Counted from the stretch's first letter, positions 15,262-22,931 are shown. The stretch is 40,827 nt of DNA from JAUYLU01 sp038065675 (GCA_038065675.1 JBBTQM010000012.1:1-40827), one strand, 5' to 3'. Numbers and translations are program-made. Notes: generated by a model not told the origin, from the letters alone.

Positions 15262-15957
15262 ATGATCATTGGCGGTTTCCAAAAAATAAGCCTGATTGAT
15301 TATCCAGGGAAAATCGCCTCCATTATTTTCACCAAAGGTTGCCTTTTCCGCTGCCCGTATTGCCACAATCCCGAGCTTGTCGAGTATAAAGATTCAACCG
15401 GAATTGACGAAAAATATGTTTTTGAGCACTTGGAAAAGAGGCGAGACTTCATTGAGGGGGTGTGCGTCACCGGCGGAGAGCCGACTCTTCACAAAGACCT
15501 TCCTGATTTCATCGCGCGCGTAAAGTCGCTCGGATACAGCGTAAAACTCGACACAAACGGAGTAACCCCGTCCATGGTGGCGGAACTACTCGAGAAAAAA
15601 CTGGTTGATTATATAGCCATGGACATAAAAAATACTTGGGATAAATATGGCTTAATAGCCAAAATTGCCCCCGGCAAGGAAAAATTTCTGGATAGATGCC
15701 GCGAAACGTTTTCAATAATTCAGAACTCCGGCATCCCCCACGAATGGCGGACTACGGTTCTACCGGGCGTGCACAATGAAAACGATTTCTTAGAAATGGC
15801 TTCATATTTCAACGACGGGGAGAAATATTTCCTGCAAGATATAAGCTATAAGAAAAATTTGGACCAATCTTTAGACCGCACTAAAAAAATTGACGTGAAA
15901 AATATCGCTTCTCTGCTTAGAGAACGCTTCCCTGAAATTGCGGTTGAAACGAGATAG
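15262..15957 (+). CDS. nrdG: Anaerobic ribonucleotide reductase activating protein (radical SAM)
   Basis: 231 residues. The radical-SAM cluster motif is KGCLFRCPYCHNPELV (CxxxCxxC), followed by VCVTGGEPTLHKDL, the SAM-binding GGEP motif. The start GGFQKISLIDYPGKIASIIF is typical of the longer NrdG/PflA-like activases found in anaerobes and CPR. It installs the glycyl radical on NrdD using SAM and an electron donor. Gene order and the 6-base spacing from nrdD support the pairing. Confidence 0.93.
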   Translation: MIIGGFQKISLIDYPGKIASIIFTKGCLFRCPYCHNPELVEYKDSTGIDEKYVFEHLEKRRDFIEGVCVTGGEPTLHKDLPDFIARVKSLGYSVKLDTNGVTPSMVAELLEKKLVDYIAMDIKNTWDKYGLIAKIAPGKEKFLDRCRETFSIIQNSGIPHEWRTTVLPGVHNENDFLEMASYFNDGEKYFLQDISYKKNLDQSLDRTKKIDVKNIASLLRERFPEIAVETR

Positions 15958-15975
15958 CCTATAAAATAAGTATTG

Positions 15976-16009
15976 AAAAAAAGCTCGCCCCAACCGGGAG
16001 CGAGCTTTT
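15976..16009. terminator. Bidirectional terminator between nrdG and a convergent small gene
   Basis: AAAAGCTCGC and GCGAGCTTTT flank a CCCAACCGGGA loop, with T tracts on both strands (seven on the minus strand). Confidence 0.8.
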
Positions 16010-16023
16010 GCTTACGCTTAAGT

Positions 16024-16389
16024 TCAAGCCGTCTTATTCTCCCCCATGGAAGCCCTGCTTGTCTTCCTCTTGAGACCGCAAAGGTGTTGGTCTTTTTTCT
16101 TGAGCCCCAATCTTTGCGGCTTTCTGTTCTTATACTGCATCCAAATCGCAAAACGCAGGAAATTCGCTGTCTCGCGATAATGCCGGACAAAAACCCGGAT
16201 TTCATTGAGCGAGGAACACTCCCAGAGATTGTGTTTCCGCCCGTCGGAGCAAAGAACATCCTTGTGGGCGCACTCGGCTGAAATTTCCCTGGTAATCAGT
16301 TCGTTCGTTGGCCCGTTACCGGGTTCTCCTTCCACGAACCACTTTATCTCTGCGTTGCCGGCAGGTTTATTTTTTACTCTCATGGCCAT
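16024..16389 (-). CDS. Orphan small protein of unknown function
   Basis: I do not recognise this 121-residue protein. It has a hydrophilic N-terminal half (IKWFVEGEPGNGPTNELITREI), a Cys-containing middle (CAHKDVLCSDGRKHNLWECSS), a helical segment (VFVRHYRETANFLRFAIWMQY) and a strongly basic C-terminus (KNRKPQRLGLKKKDQHLCGLKRK). The middle could be a nucleic-acid-binding or zinc site. The start is fixed by a strong AAGGAGG six bases before the ATG, unlike the neighbouring core genes. A bidirectional terminator follows. A minus-strand TTGACA lies at 16443-16448. Confidence 0.6.
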   Translation of the reverse strand: MAMRVKNKPAGNAEIKWFVEGEPGNGPTNELITREISAECAHKDVLCSDGRKHNLWECSSLNEIRVFVRHYRETANFLRFAIWMQYKNRKPQRLGLKKKDQHLCGLKRKTSRASMGENKTA

Positions 16390-16442
16390 GTTTGGCCTCC
16401 TTTTGCAAAAGTCTGTATTTAACCTCTCACTTAATTTGGTTA

Positions 16443-16463
16443 TTGTCAACAAACGAATATAAT
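16443..16463. promoter_or_regulatory. Divergent promoter region
   Basis: On the plus strand a perfect TATAAT at 16458-16463 ends 9 bases before the ATG at 16473, giving a nearly leaderless message for the transglutaminase-like gene. On the minus strand TTGACA at 16443-16448 is a consensus -35 for the small gene at 16389, although a matching -10 at standard spacing is not clear. Confidence 0.45.
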
Positions 16464-16472
16464 AGTCAGATA

Positions 16473-17108
16473 ATGCAAAAAATAGAACAGGGGCTGACAA
16501 AAAAAGAAAGCGTTATTTTTAAGCGTTTAAACACTCCGGCCAAAATCCAAGATTTCATAAATACCCTGCCTAATAATTTTGAGGAAAAAGGCGAAACCTG
16601 CATGTCTCCGCGGCGGGTTTTGAGCGAGAAAAAAGCTCACTGCATTGAAGGAGCCATGCTTGCGGCGGCAGCGCTTTGGTATCACGGGCGTCCGCCGCTT
16701 GTCATGCACTTCCTGACATCGCCCGAGGATGAAGACCATGTGGTTGCCCTTTTTAAAGAAAGCGGATATTGGGGCGCGATTTCAAAATCAAACCACGCCA
16801 CCATGCGTTATCGCGACCCGGTTTATAAAAATCCGCGCGAACTCGCCATGTCTTATTTCAATGAATATTACATGTACGAAGACGGCAGAAAAACAATGCG
16901 CGGCTACACCCCGCCAATCAACCTTAAAAAATTTGGCGCCGGCTGGCTTACCGCCGAAAGCGATTTATGGGAAATAAACGATGCTCTTTTTGATACCCGC
17001 CATCTTGCCATCGCCCCCAAGAAAAACCTGAAAAAACTACGCCCCGTAGACAAAATTGAAATAAAAACGGCTCGCATCACGACATGGGAAAAACCGCGCG
17101 GCGCGTAA
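16473..17108 (+). CDS. Transglutaminase-like cysteine protease-fold protein
   Basis: 211 residues. The pattern LNTPAKIQDFINTLPNNFEEKGETCMSPRRVL, then AHCIEGAMLAAAALWYHG, DEDHVVALFKESGYWGAISKSNHATMRYRDPVY and ELAMSYFNEYY matches a widespread uncharacterised family of the transglutaminase superfamily. Cys57, His89 and Asp115 are in the right places for the catalytic triad. No signal peptide, so it is cytoplasmic; the substrate is unknown. The ATG at 16473 is chosen because the preceding 55 codons run back through the divergent promoter and over the neighbouring gene. Confidence 0.8.
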   Translation: MQKIEQGLTKKESVIFKRLNTPAKIQDFINTLPNNFEEKGETCMSPRRVLSEKKAHCIEGAMLAAAALWYHGRPPLVMHFLTSPEDEDHVVALFKESGYWGAISKSNHATMRYRDPVYKNPRELAMSYFNEYYMYEDGRKTMRGYTPPINLKKFGAGWLTAESDLWEINDALFDTRHLAIAPKKNLKKLRPVDKIEIKTARITTWEKPRGA

Positions 17109-17120
17109 CCTAATCCCGCC

Positions 17121-17212
17121 TCTCGCGGTTGTAATCGGCGAGAAAGGTCGATATTATGAGGTCGTTGCCGAAAGGCAAGTCGGAATATGGGGCTAGGGAT
17201 AAGCCCCGTTCC
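17121..17212 (+). other. Hairpin-rich leader before the ECF sigma gene
   Basis: Three hairpins follow each other: 17121-17143 (TCTCGC/GCGAGA), 17165-17178 (TTGCC, GAAA tetraloop, GGCAA) and 17182-17212 (GGAA and GGGGCT paired with AGCCCC and TTCC). No known riboswitch core could be matched. They lie in the 142-base gap before the sigma factor start. The same stretch also holds a 32-codon ORF. Confidence 0.4.
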
Positions 17213-17254
17213 GCATGCGACTACATCCCTCTAAATATCAAAGACTTTTCATGA
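17156..17254 (+). CDS. Possible 32-codon upstream ORF coupled to the sigma gene
   Basis: The frame from ATG 17156 reads MRSLPKGKSEYGARDKPRSA and ends in NIKDFS. Its TGA at 17252-17254 overlaps the ATG of the sigma gene at 17251 as ATGA, the classic coupling arrangement. No ribosome site is seen, and the start overlaps a possible -10 (TATTAT, 17152-17157), so it may be chance. It could be a leader peptide controlling the sigma factor. Confidence 0.3.
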   Translation: MRSLPKGKSEYGARDKPRSACDYIPLNIKDFS

Positions 17255-17832
17255 TTGTGAGAGAACAAGACATACCAGAAGAATTACGCTCTAAAAAAGA
17301 CGAGGAAATTTTGGCGCTTTCCGTTTCAAGCCCGGCGGTTTTTTCAATAATATTCGACCGCTATCACGACGACTTCGCCCGCAAGGCAAAAAAAATCGTG
17401 GGGTTTGAATCCGCGGAAGATTTAGTCCAGGAAGCGTTCGTTAAAATTTATTTGAATGCCGGGCGTTTCAAAGTCCAAGAGGGGGCGTCTTTCAAATCGT
17501 GGGCCTATAAAATTCTTATCAATACCTGCCTTTCTTACTACAAGAAACAGAAGCGCGACCGCGAAGCGACTATGCCGCTTGATGAAGAATTGGCGGAACT
17601 CTTGCCCAACTTCAGAACGAACGATTACGATAAAGAGTTCACCGTTGATTATGTCCTGTCCATTCTTTCGCGCATGCCGGGAATTTTGGGAAATGTCCTT
17701 AGAATGTATTTCATTGAAGGAAAACCTCAAAAAGAAATCGCCGCGCAAGAAGGAGTATCGGTCGGAGTTATAAAAACGCGCGTCCACCGCGCCAAAAAAG
17801 AGTTTAAAAAAATATCTTTCAGTTTAATATAA
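17251..17832 (+). CDS. ECF-type RNA polymerase sigma factor
   Basis: 193 residues with region 2 (FSIIFDRYHDDFARKAKKIVG, then EDLVQEAFVKIYLNAGRF and FKSWAYKILINTCLSYYKKQKRD) and region 4 (ILSRMPGILGNVLRMYFIEGKPQKEIAAQEGVSVGVIKTRVHRAKKEF). This is the layout of alternative ECF sigma factors. The ATG at 17251 is preferred; an in-frame ATG at 17215 is possible but lies just after hairpin 3 of the leader. A two-helix membrane protein follows 4 bases downstream and may be its anti-sigma partner, though it has no zinc motif. Confidence 0.88.
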   Translation: MIVREQDIPEELRSKKDEEILALSVSSPAVFSIIFDRYHDDFARKAKKIVGFESAEDLVQEAFVKIYLNAGRFKVQEGASFKSWAYKILINTCLSYYKKQKRDREATMPLDEELAELLPNFRTNDYDKEFTVDYVLSILSRMPGILGNVLRMYFIEGKPQKEIAAQEGVSVGVIKTRVHRAKKEFKKISFSLI

Positions 17833-17836
17833 ACCT

Positions 17837-18148
17837 ATGAACGAACAATATAAAAAGGAAACGATGGGCCGCGTATACATGATTTTCTTCATGAAAAAAT
17901 TATATGGACGCATAGCTCTCAAAACTTATGCCTTAATCGGCCTTGTTTTGCTCCAATCGGAGCTTGTTTCCGTTAAAAACGTTATCGCCAACATGCCGGC
18001 GGTTACGGACATCTCCGCGGTTTACCGATTTTATTCGTATGCGTTTTTTAACACCCATATCGCCGTGCAGGTTGCCGTTGTCGCCTCTCTCGCTGTTGGG
18101 CTTTGGCTTTTTAGGGATTTGTTCAGGAAAGGAAAACTGTATTACTAA
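17837..18148 (+). CDS. Two-helix membrane protein downstream of the sigma factor
   Basis: 103 residues with two membrane helices (about 30-47 and 75-95) and a Tyr/Phe-rich loop (DISAVYRFYSYAFFNTHIAV). The basic N-terminal ~28 residues should be cytoplasmic. No known domain is seen. Its start is 4 bases after the ECF sigma stop, so the two are co-transcribed; by position it could sense the membrane or hold the sigma factor, but this is inference. Confidence 0.65.
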   Translation: MNEQYKKETMGRVYMIFFMKKLYGRIALKTYALIGLVLLQSELVSVKNVIANMPAVTDISAVYRFYSYAFFNTHIAVQVAVVASLAVGLWLFRDLFRKGKLYY

Positions 18149-18149
18149 A

Positions 18150-18719
18150 TTAATTTAAGGCGAAACACCACGGCTTTTTCTCTTTTTTTGATTGATACAT
18201 CGCCAAATCGGCGCGGTGAAGGAACTCTTTCGGACTTTCCTCCCCCGCGGGGCCAATAGCAATCCCGATTGAAATTCCTATTTTAAAATCGTTTTTCCCG
18301 ACTGAAACTGGAGTCTCAAAAATTTTATAAACGCGCGCCGCAAACATCTCGGCTTGCTTCTCCTCCGAAACATCAAAGGCTATGGCGGTAAATTCGTCTC
18401 CGCCCAAACGTGCCATCATGTCGCCGCCTCTGGTTACCGCTTTTAATTTTTGGGCGGCGGCCACTAAAAGCTTGTCCCCTGTTTCGTGCCCGTAATCATC
18501 GTTAACCTTTTTAAAGCCGTTAAGGTCCATGAAAAGCACGGCAATATTCCCCTTTTGGCGCTTGGCGCGCGATACGGCGGAATTTAATTCTTCTTCAAAA
18601 TGCGCCTTATTTGGAAGCCCGGTCAGTTTGTCGTGGCTGGCGTCTTTTCTAAGCCTTTCGTTTTCTTTCTTCAGCTCGGCTATTTCATCATTAAGTTTTT
18701 TTATGGTTTCTTGGCTCAT
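18150..18719 (-). CDS. Diguanylate cyclase (GGDEF) with coiled-coil N-terminus
   Basis: 189 residues: a short coiled coil (1-25) and a complete GGDEF domain. KLTGLPNKAHFEEEL, LFMDLNGFKKVNDDYGHETGDKLL and the active-site RLGGDEF (GGDEF at 106-110) are intact. An inhibitory I-site is also present, RGGD at 97-100, five residues before GGDEF. It should make cyclic di-GMP with product feedback, with dimerisation through the coiled coil; no sensor domain is attached. The ATG at 18719 gives a clean coiled-coil start and has AAAAGGA upstream. It is convergent with the sigma operon and divergent from the DsbA-like gene. Confidence 0.92.
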   Translation of the reverse strand: MSQETIKKLNDEIAELKKENERLRKDASHDKLTGLPNKAHFEEELNSAVSRAKRQKGNIAVLFMDLNGFKKVNDDYGHETGDKLLVAAAQKLKAVTRGGDMMARLGGDEFTAIAFDVSEEKQAEMFAARVYKIFETPVSVGKNDFKIGISIGIAIGPAGEESPKEFLHRADLAMYQSKKEKKPWCFALN

Positions 18720-18768
18720 TGATTCCTTTTTAGCGTTAAAATTACGGAAAATCTGGCTATTTTTAGTA

Positions 18769-18777
18769 TGGTATAAT
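18769..18777 (+). promoter_or_regulatory. Extended -10 promoter of the DsbA-like gene
   Basis: TGGTATAAT is a perfect extended -10, 23 bases before the ATG. No -35 hexamer is recognisable. Confidence 0.7.
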
Positions 18778-18800
18778 CTTACCATTAAAATAAATAATTT

Positions 18801-19490
18801 ATGGAAGAGAAAAAATTCGGCATTCCGCAAGCGATAGTCCTGGCGGGCATTATTATCGCGATAGCAATACTTTTAACCGGTTTTAAAGGGCAAATCCCCG
18901 CTAAAATAAAGGCTCCGTCGATAGAACTTAAAGACATATCTGTTGAGCCCATAACTCCGAAAGACCACGTATTGGGAGATTTAAACGGCGCGAAAGTGGC
19001 AATCATAGAGTTTTCCGACACCGAATGCCCGTTTTGCAAGCGCTTCCATCCGACGCTTCAAAAAATTATCGGCGACTCAAAAGGCGAGGTAGTTTGGATT
19101 TACCGCCATTTCCCTATTGAACAACTGCACTCAAAAGCAAAAAAAGAATCCGAGGCGACCGAATGCGCGGCTGAGCTTGGAGGTAACGACGCATTCTGGG
19201 CCTATTTGAACAGATTATTGGAAATAACTCCTTCAAATGACGGTCTGGACCCGGCGGAACTTCCTAAAATCGCAAAAGAAACTGGTTTGGATGTCGCCAA
19301 ATTCAATACATGCCTTTCAAGCGGAAAATATAAAAATCTGGTGGAGGCGCAATACAAAGACGGCGTTAAGGCGGGCGTTACCGGAACACCGTCAAGCATA
19401 TTGATTAATCTTAAAAACGGCAAAAAAACTTTTTTGGAAGGCGCGCAATCTTACGAGAACGTGAGAGACGCGGTGGATTCAATAAAATAA
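18801..19490 (+). CDS. Membrane-anchored DsbA/DsbG-type thiol-disulfide oxidoreductase
   Basis: 229 residues with an N-terminal membrane anchor (about 9-28, PQAIVLAGIIIAIAILLTGF) and a thioredoxin-fold domain with helical insert. The active site is CPFC (Cys76-Cys79) in FSDTECPFCKRFHP, and the cis-Pro loop is GTPSSILI. IYRHFPIEQLHSKAKKESEATECAAELG is the usual DsbA helical region. It would form or isomerise disulfides in exported proteins, of which the window has several. It is transcribed alone from an extended -10 promoter. Confidence 0.92.
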   Translation: MEEKKFGIPQAIVLAGIIIAIAILLTGFKGQIPAKIKAPSIELKDISVEPITPKDHVLGDLNGAKVAIIEFSDTECPFCKRFHPTLQKIIGDSKGEVVWIYRHFPIEQLHSKAKKESEATECAAELGGNDAFWAYLNRLLEITPSNDGLDPAELPKIAKETGLDVAKFNTCLSSGKYKNLVEAQYKDGVKAGVTGTPSSILINLKNGKKTFLEGAQSYENVRDAVDSIK

Positions 19491-19498
19491 CGGAGATT

Positions 19499-19816
19499 TC
19501 ATATTCCTAATATCGTTCTGAGTTCGGTGGTTGGTTCCCATGGCGGGTCAAAAGTAATGTTCACGCGCGCTTCCCCGTTCGCGAGCGGAGCAAGCGCTTT
19601 TTCCACCGACTCTATAAGCTCGTCGGCAAACGGGCAAAAAGGAGAAGTCAGTGTCATCAAAATATCAATCCCATCCTCGCCTGCCCGCGCCGATTCGTCG
19701 GCAGGCGGGGCGATTTTAATGTCGTAAATAAGCCCGAGAGTCCACACATCAATATTAAGTTCCGGGTCTTTAACAGTCTTTAATACATTTATTGCTTGTT
19801 CTTTGGTTAATTTCAT
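19499..19816 (-). CDS. DUF59/MIP18-type iron-sulfur assembly factor (SufT-like)
   Basis: 105 residues. INVLKTVKDPELNIDVWTLGLIYDI, TLTSPFCPFADELIESVEKAL and VNITFDPPWEPTTEL are the signature blocks of DUF59 proteins, which help load Fe-S clusters onto targets; Cys in SPFCPFADEL is the conserved one. It is the last gene of the suf run, 27 bases after sufC. Between the second and third strands it has a Pro/Ala/Arg-rich insert (APPADESARAGEDG) encoded by a GC-rich palindrome (19678-19707) that looks like an inserted repeat. Confidence 0.85.
   Translation of the reverse strand: MKLTKEQAINVLKTVKDPELNIDVWTLGLIYDIKIAPPADESARAGEDGIDILMTLTSPFCPFADELIESVEKALAPLANGEARVNITFDPPWEPTTELRTILGI
19678..19707. 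repeat. GC-rich palindromic repeat inside the DUF59 gene
   Basis: CGCCTGCC (19678-19685) and GGCAGGCG (19700-19707) are perfect inverted arms around a 14-base spacer. They lie within a coding region without breaking the frame and encode a loop insert not needed by the family. Composition differs from the flanking DNA. Confidence 0.7.
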
Positions 19817-19832
19817 TTTTTATTTCCTAAAT

Positions 19833-19850
19833 CCTAATTCCTATCAACTA
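19833..19850. repeat. Dispersed short repeat at the sufC 3' end
   Basis: CCTAATTCCTATCAACTA matches 17 of 18 bases with 29422-29439 between dnaG and rpoC. Here it overlaps the sufC stop codon. Confidence 0.6.
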
Positions 19851-20578
19851 TTTTCCTCCCCCTCAAATCCTTTCTCCGCTATTTCTTCCGCGAGGTCTTT
19901 GCCGCCGGATTTTACGATTTTCCCATCTTTCATCACATGAACAAAATCAGGCGTAATTTTTTTCAAAATATTAGGATAATGAGTAATCAAAAGAAATCCT
20001 ACTCCCTCTTTTTTGAGAGCCTCTATGGCGGTAAAAACCTTGTGCAAAGAATCCACGTCAACGCCGGAATCAATCTCGTCGAGAAGCGCGAAATTCGGGC
20101 GGAGCGCTAAAAGCTGAAGTATCTCCGCTTGCTTTTTCTCCCCCCCGGAAAATCCGGAATTTACCTGCCTCGAAAGGAATTCTTTCGGTATGCCAAATTT
20201 ATCGGCACGCTCGCTTATTGTTTTGCTGAATTCAAGGATCGATATATTTTTGCCTATAATGCCGCTGTAAGCACGGTGAATAAAACTAAGCATGGATACG
20301 CCGGAAATTTCAGGAACATGCTGCATCGAAAGAAAAATCCCCAAGGCGGCCCTTTTTTCCGTCGGTAGTTCGGTTATATCTTTATCGTCAAAAGAAATAA
20401 AGCCCGACACCTTATAGCGAGGATGCCCCAAAAGGCCGTTTAAAAGAGAACTTTTCCCTGAACCGTTCGGACCCATCAGAATATGGATCTCTCCTCCTTT
20501 AATAGAAAGAGAAATACCGGAAGCTACGCGCTTCCCGCCGGTTTCTACTGTTAAATTTTTTATATCCAATGAATGCAT
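19844..20578 (-). CDS. sufC: SUF system ATPase
   Basis: 244 residues, the normal SufC length. Walker A is GPNGSGKSS (36-44), the ABC signature is SGFSGGEKKQAEILQ, and Walker B is FALLDEIDSGVDVD. The ATPase drives conformational change of the SufB-SufD scaffold during Fe-S cluster assembly; it acts in the cytoplasm and is not a transporter. It starts 3 bases after the sufU stop. Confidence 0.96.
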   Translation of the reverse strand: MHSLDIKNLTVETGGKRVASGISLSIKGGEIHILMGPNGSGKSSLLNGLLGHPRYKVSGFISFDDKDITELPTEKRAALGIFLSMQHVPEISGVSMLSFIHRAYSGIIGKNISILEFSKTISERADKFGIPKEFLSRQVNSGFSGGEKKQAEILQLLALRPNFALLDEIDSGVDVDSLHKVFTAIEALKKEGVGFLLITHYPNILKKITPDFVHVMKDGKIVKSGGKDLAEEIAEKGFEGEENS

Positions 20579-20581
20579 AAT

Positions 20582-20956
20582 TTATTTTATTGCCGCCAGC
20601 GCCTTTGAGAGCGCCTGGTATGCCAAAAGGGCGCAATTGGCTCTCCCCGGGCTTATTTTTACACCAAGCATTGTATAAATATCTCCCGGTGAAAGCGAGC
20701 GCAATTCGGCGAGAGACTTCCCTATCGCTTTCTCCGTGAGCATAGAGGCCGCCGCCTGGCTTATGGCGCAACCTTCTCCCGTAAAAGAAGCGTCTTGCAC
20801 TGCGTCTTTGGCAATCTTTACGTAAAAATCTATTTTATCGCCGCAACTCGCGTTTATTCCGGAGCCGTGGAAGGCATTATCTTTAATCTCCCTTTTATTG
20901 CGTGGGTTCTTATAATGGTCGATAATATTCTGTTTGTAAAGTTCCTCGCTATTCAT
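20582..20956 (-). CDS. sufU: SufU/IscU-like sulfur acceptor or scaffold
   Basis: 124 residues. The start LYKQNIIDHYKNPRNKREI and cysteines Cys38 (NASCGDKI, with Asp40), Cys63 (GEGCAIS) and Cys108 (ANCALL) match SufU, which accepts persulfide sulfur from SufS. The helix SLAELRSLSPGDIY lies between the second and third Cys, as in SufU proteins. It lies between sufS and sufC, all on the minus strand and close together. Confidence 0.93.
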   Translation of the reverse strand: MNSEELYKQNIIDHYKNPRNKREIKDNAFHGSGINASCGDKIDFYVKIAKDAVQDASFTGEGCAISQAAASMLTEKAIGKSLAELRSLSPGDIYTMLGVKISPGRANCALLAYQALSKALAAIK

Positions 20957-20984
20957 GTATTTGCATTTTCTAAAAACTAAAAAC

Positions 20985-22217
20985 TTACGAACTAAAAACT
21001 AATTTGGCTTTTTTAATTCCTTCCGCCAATGCGTCAATATCTCCTTCGTCGTTGTAAATATAAAAACTGGCGCGGTTTACCGATGTTACGCCGAGTTCTT
21101 TCATGAACGGCATGGCGCAGTGGTGCCCGCCGCGTATAGCCACATGCTCGCGCGAAAGAATTTCCGCCGCGTCGTGCGGATGTACCCCGTTGATTACGAA
21201 AGAAACTATGCCGATGTTGCGCGCCGGCTCGCGCTCGCATAATATCCTGATGCCCGGAATAACGGAGAGTTTTTCTATGGCGTACGAAACCAATTTTTCT
21301 GAGTGTTTTTTAATTTCAGAAAGCCCTATTTTTTCAATATAGCGCGCGGCTTCTGCAAGTCCTATCGCCCCAGCGATATTGGGCGTCCCCGGCTCAAACC
21401 GCGAGGGCAGAGGCAAAAAACGCGCTTCTTTCAAGTCCGCGCTTTCAATCATTCCGCCGCCAAAAAACGATGGTTCCATTTTCTCCAAAAGCTCGCGCTT
21501 GCCGTATAAAACCCCGATACCGGTCGGGCCAAGCATTTTGTGGCCCGAAAAGAATAAGAAATCGCAATCAAGCGCCTTGGCATCAACCGTCGTGTGTCCT
21601 ACGGCTTTTGTAGCGTCTAATATAACGAGCGCCCCTGCTTTATGGGCTAAATCGGCAACCCGGCGGGCGTCTATTATTTCTCCGGTAACGTTACTCGCCA
21701 AAGTAACGGATACGATTTTCGTTTTCGGCGTAATTATTTTCGGAAGAGAATCAACGTCAAGGCGCGAATTTTTATCCATTCCTATGTGCTTTAAAGAAAG
21801 TTTCGCGCGGCGGGCAAGCTCCTGAAGAGGAACGAGATTTGAATGGTGTTCGGCAACGGTCGTCACAATTTCATCACCCTCCTTCAGGTCAAGCTCCTTT
21901 TCAAGCGCGTAAACAAGCATATTTGAAGAAGCCGTCGCCCCGCCGGTAAAAACTATTTCTTCCGGCAGTGCGTTTATAACCCGCGCGACGGCGTCTCTCG
22001 CCTCTTCATATTTGCCGGTTGCTTTTTCTCCAATCTTATAAAGACTCCTGTGAATGTTCGAGCGATATTTGAAATAGTAATCATCCATCGCTTCCACAAC
22101 CTGCTTGGGAGTTTGGGAAGACGCGGCGGAATCAAGATATGACAAAGAAGCGCCATTTTCGCGCTTGTAATTTTCAAATATCGGAAAATCTTTTTTTATA
22201 TTGGCTGAATCAAACAT
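20985..22217 (-). CDS. sufS: Cysteine desulfurase
   Basis: 410 residues from the chosen ATG. PLP-binding Lys227 lies in SGHKMLGPTG; His124/125 in AEHHSN; catalytic Cys367 in RGGHHCAMPF. It takes sulfur from cysteine as an enzyme persulfide for SufU. The ATG at 22217 begins MFDSANIKKDFPIF, normal for SufS, and is 2 bases after the sufD stop; an upstream start at 22253 would overlap sufD. Oddity: the usual DGAQA motif near PLP reads DATKAVGH, with Lys in place of Gln. Confidence 0.95.
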   Translation of the reverse strand: MFDSANIKKDFPIFENYKRENGASLSYLDSAASSQTPKQVVEAMDDYYFKYRSNIHRSLYKIGEKATGKYEEARDAVARVINALPEEIVFTGGATASSNMLVYALEKELDLKEGDEIVTTVAEHHSNLVPLQELARRAKLSLKHIGMDKNSRLDVDSLPKIITPKTKIVSVTLASNVTGEIIDARRVADLAHKAGALVILDATKAVGHTTVDAKALDCDFLFFSGHKMLGPTGIGVLYGKRELLEKMEPSFFGGGMIESADLKEARFLPLPSRFEPGTPNIAGAIGLAEAARYIEKIGLSEIKKHSEKLVSYAIEKLSVIPGIRILCEREPARNIGIVSFVINGVHPHDAAEILSREHVAIRGGHHCAMPFMKELGVTSVNRASFYIYNDEGDIDALAEGIKKAKLVFSS

Positions 22218-22219
22218 GT

Positions 22220-22897
22220 TTAATTTAAAAATCCTGAAGCGATAAGCTCGCACGCCTCCTCTTCCGCTATTCCGCGGAGTTTCGGGTAAAAAAGCGCTTC
22301 TTCCGTTATGCGGCTGATTGAGAGGGCGTGGCTTGAACGAACTTCGCGCGAAGCGATTTCAAGCGCCGGTATGGCGTCAACTTTCGCGTTCTCCGACATA
22401 ACGAGGAATTTCGCCTCCTCCCTGCCGTCCAAATTTTTTAGCCCCTTACACATATCAATCCCGCCGCGGTATATAAGGTGAGATGCCCCGCCGAGAACCC
22501 CGCGCGAGCCGATATGGGAAACCGTCTCATCCGCCTCGTGATAAATTTTATGGAGAATATCAAGCCGCGAGCCGCCGGACAAAGCATAGCGCGCCGTTAT
22601 GGACGCCCGGGCGCCCCGGCCGCGCAGGAATATATGTATGTCGTTTTTTACGCGCGCCTCGCCTTCAACCTTTTCCTCGTACTCAAATACGCCCTCCTCC
22701 TCCACGGAAACTATAATCAAGCGCGGACGGGAAAGATTATTTACAAGTGTTTTGCGGGTGCCGGGAGCGACATAAATAGTTTCTCCGCCTCCCTCCACCA
22801 CGCGCGAAAACTCCTCCACAAACGGCGAGGTAATCTTTAAACCATATTTGTAGGCATTTGGCGCGCCATACTCACGGGAAATTTTTTCTTTGTCCAT
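22220..22897 (-). CDS. sufD: Short SufB/SufD-family scaffold protein
   Basis: 225 residues, about half the length of enterobacterial SufD. The beta-helix core is recognisable (IHIFLRGRGARASITARYALSGGSRLDILHKI, SRGVLGGASHLIYRGGIDM) and the C-terminus follows the family pattern (AIPALEIASREVRSSHALSISRITEEALFYPKLRGIAEEEACELIASGF). The N-terminal helical domain is reduced. It would pair with SufB and SufC. It begins the downstream part of the suf run and lies 2 bases before sufS. Confidence 0.88.
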   Translation of the reverse strand: MDKEKISREYGAPNAYKYGLKITSPFVEEFSRVVEGGGETIYVAPGTRKTLVNNLSRPRLIIVSVEEEGVFEYEEKVEGEARVKNDIHIFLRGRGARASITARYALSGGSRLDILHKIYHEADETVSHIGSRGVLGGASHLIYRGGIDMCKGLKNLDGREEAKFLVMSENAKVDAIPALEIASREVRSSHALSISRITEEALFYPKLRGIAEEEACELIASGFLN

Positions 22898-22931
22898 GTA
22901 TTGAGAGATTACTTTAAAACTCGCGTTTTAG

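Noticed and set aside
15846..16259. 137-codon minus-strand frame across the nrdG end
   Set aside because: It runs through the bidirectional terminator and the nrdG coding end; the frame from 16389 with AAGGAGG is the better gene.
17109..17212. Possible known riboswitch or RNase P/SRP RNA before the sigma gene
   Set aside because: No conserved core of these families could be matched; kept only as an unidentified leader.
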